Shown in pieces: positions 62,784 to 64,000 of a DNA stretch of 64,000 nt. The notes below the pieces were generated by a model. The model made no database searches, had not been told where the DNA came from, and saw only the letters and a list, made by a program, of their open reading frames with translations. The stretch's first letter is position 1; the number at the start of each line of letters is the position of its first letter. The stretch is from assembly GCF_007745175.1 (NCBI RefSeq), contig NZ_CP036271.1:2988314-3052313 (forward strand), in the 5' to 3' direction. The DNA is from Caulifigura coniformis (GTDB lineage: Bacteria; Planctomycetota; Planctomycetia; Planctomycetales; Planctomycetaceae). A program made the position numbers and the translations under genes.

Positions 62784-63524
62784 ATGTCTCCCGTGGCCGT
62801 CATTCTCGCCGCCGGCAAGAGCAAGCGGATGCAGTCGGACACCCCGAAAGTGCTGCACGAGGCCTGCGGCCGGCCAATGGTCGAGTATGTTCTCGACGCC
62901 GCCCGGGCAGCGGGCTGCGGAAAGCTCGTCGTCGTTGTGGGCCACAAGGCCGAAGTCGTCCGCGCCGCCCTGGAGCACCATCCCGACGTGGAGTTCGCGC
63001 TCCAGTCGGAACAACTCGGAACGGGCCACGCTGTGATGATGGCCAGGGATCTGCTGAAGGATCACACCGGTTCCGTCCTCGTCCTCACCGGCGACACGCC
63101 GCTCCTGCGGGCGGCGTCCCTGAAAGGCCTGCTCGATGAGCAGGCCGCCCATCACGCCGCTTGTGTTGTCGGAACGGCGAAGACGCAGCAGAACGAAGGT
63201 CTCGGCCGGATCGTTCGCAACGCGTCGGACGAATTCCTGAGGATCGTCGAACACAAGGACGCCTCCCCTGAGGAACGCGCCATCACCGAGATCAACACGG
63301 GTTGCTTCGCATTCGACGGGCCGGCGCTGTTCGAGGCTCTCGACAAGGTCCGGCCCAACAACTCGCAGGCCGAATACTATCTGACCGATTGCGCCGAGAT
63401 CCTGAAGCAGTCGGGCAGGGCCGTCCGGGCCGCCTGCCTGTTCGACATCGTGGAAGCGATGGGAGTCAACACGCAGGAGCAGCTGGCGGAAGTCGAGCGG
63501 GTGATGCGCTCCCATATGGGCTGA
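62784..63524 (+). CDS. GlmU-type UDP-N-acetylglucosamine pyrophosphorylase domain
   Basis: 246 residues from ATG 62784 with AAAGGA upstream. Nucleotidyltransferase motifs: VAVILAAGKSKRMQSDTPKV, QLGTGHAV, LTGDTPLL, EGLGRIVR and EINTGCFAFD, all as in the N-terminal half of GlmU. The left-handed beta-helix acetyltransferase half (about 200 residues) is absent; the gene ends with a normal stop. It would make UDP-GlcNAc from GlcNAc-1-P and UTP if the acetylated substrate is supplied by another enzyme. A different sugar-1-phosphate cannot be ruled out. Confidence 0.88.
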   Translation: MSPVAVILAAGKSKRMQSDTPKVLHEACGRPMVEYVLDAARAAGCGKLVVVVGHKAEVVRAALEHHPDVEFALQSEQLGTGHAVMMARDLLKDHTGSVLVLTGDTPLLRAASLKGLLDEQAAHHAACVVGTAKTQQNEGLGRIVRNASDEFLRIVEHKDASPEERAITEINTGCFAFDGPALFEALDKVRPNNSQAEYYLTDCAEILKQSGRAVRAACLFDIVEAMGVNTQEQLAEVERVMRSHMG

Positions 63525-63891
63525 AGGCCGCCGTCGGGTCGAGGAAAGCCCGTCGAAAGGTTCTGTGAAAAATTACGACATGGTGAACGGATGTCGACTT
63601 GAATCGTTCCGGGGAAGTCGCAGTTTTTCTGTAGCAGCCCGGTTTTCGGCCATGTATGCTTTTTGGCATGTAGAGGCGGACGGCTCCGTGCGTCTCGGCA
63701 TTCAAGCGGTCGATCCATTCGGGTTTCAGGCTCTCGCCATTATTCCCTAACGTCGTCGCGAGCCTGGTCGGTCGGAGTGGTGAGAAGCGGCGTCGCAAGA
63801 CGTCACGCCGCCGAAGATGTCGCAGATGGTCAGGGCCAACAGGGCCTCTGTGATGTACTCCAATTGATTTTTCGAGTGAGGAAGGGCTGCC
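63525..63891 (+). other. Upstream region of the cold-shock gene
   Basis: 367 bp. Contains T-rich stretches and a possible -10 (TATGCT, 63655) without a good -35. The length would allow a long mRNA leader as in cold-shock genes. No gene is called. Confidence 0.4.
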
Positions 63892-64000
63892 ATGCAGCAA
63901 GGCACGATTAAAAAGCTGGTGTCGGATAAAGGATTCGGCTTCATCGCCGGCGCTGACCGCGGGAAGGACTTGTTCTTCCACCTCTCGGCGATCAAGGAAG
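63892..64000 (+). CDS. Cold-shock domain protein (3' end outside window)
   Basis: 36 residues are visible. QQGTIKKLVSDKGFGFIAGA holds the RNP1 motif KGFGFI, and DLFFHLSAI holds RNP2 (LFFH). It has a nucleic-acid-binding OB fold. GAGTGAGGAAGG lies upstream of the ATG. Confidence 0.93.
   Translation, partial: MQQGTIKKLVSDKGFGFIAGADRGKDLFFHLSAIKE

Overview
The window is about 63 percent GC by eye and looks like the chromosome of a planctomycete (Planctomycetota). The evidence for this is a secreted formylglycine sulfatase, a BatA / VWA / DUF4175-like operon, a EutN/CcmL shell-vertex gene, an exported choice-of-anchor A protein with a PEP-CTERM-like tail, many large signal-peptide proteins of unknown function and long intergenic spacers. 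This assignment rests on gene content only; no rRNA or tRNA gene was found.

Region 1 (1-16 kb) is mixed housekeeping. It holds the end of a coiled-coil protein, a membrane-anchored DUF11-type protein, a class V aminotransferase facing a NodB deacetylase, a SirB1-type protein, an acyl carrier protein divergent from secY, then map, a lipoprotein, a CinA-like protein with an altered amidase site, an exported anchor protein and a flavin monooxygenase.

Region 2 (16.2-23.3 kb) is bracketed by two inverted copies of a roughly 360-bp non-coding repeat. Each copy starts 6-7 bp after a stop codon. Between them lie a DUF3592-like membrane protein, fabI, two proteins of unknown function, an alkaline-phosphatase-superfamily enzyme and sthA (soluble transhydrogenase).

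Region 3 (23.5-34.3 kb) is the S10-spc ribosomal protein cluster: rpsJ, rplC, rplD, rplW, rplB, rpsS, rplV, rpsC, rplP, rpmC, rpsQ, rplN, rplX, rplE, rpsN, rpsH, rplF, rplR, rpsE, rplO, closed by a strong terminator. rpmD is missing between rpsE and rplO. secY and map, which usually follow rplO, lie about 25 kb upstream instead. Notable points are a 408-bp rpsJ-rplC spacer, a 62-bp rpsC/rplP overlap and a Gly/Arg/Glu-rich N-terminal extension on S5.

Region 4 (34.6-46.6 kb) carries regulatory and envelope genes. These are an FlgM-like anti-sigma factor divergent from a soluble histidine kinase, an ECF sigma factor with a membrane partner, a sulfotransferase-like protein, a 1181-residue LplT-PlsC-acyl-ACP synthetase fusion, a candidate structured RNA with its own terminator, small secreted or membrane proteins and a D-threonine-aldolase-like enzyme.

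Region 5 (46.7-64 kb) begins with a tightly coupled four-gene membrane operon (BatA-like, VWA, DUF4175-like, GT-C glycosyltransferase). It is followed by a sulfatase, a convergent pepP-type peptidase and accB pair, a secreted transglutaminase-like protein, a lone EutN/CcmL protein divergent from an XdhC-like gene, a GlmU-type uridylyltransferase lacking the acetyltransferase half, and the start of a cold-shock protein cut by the window end.
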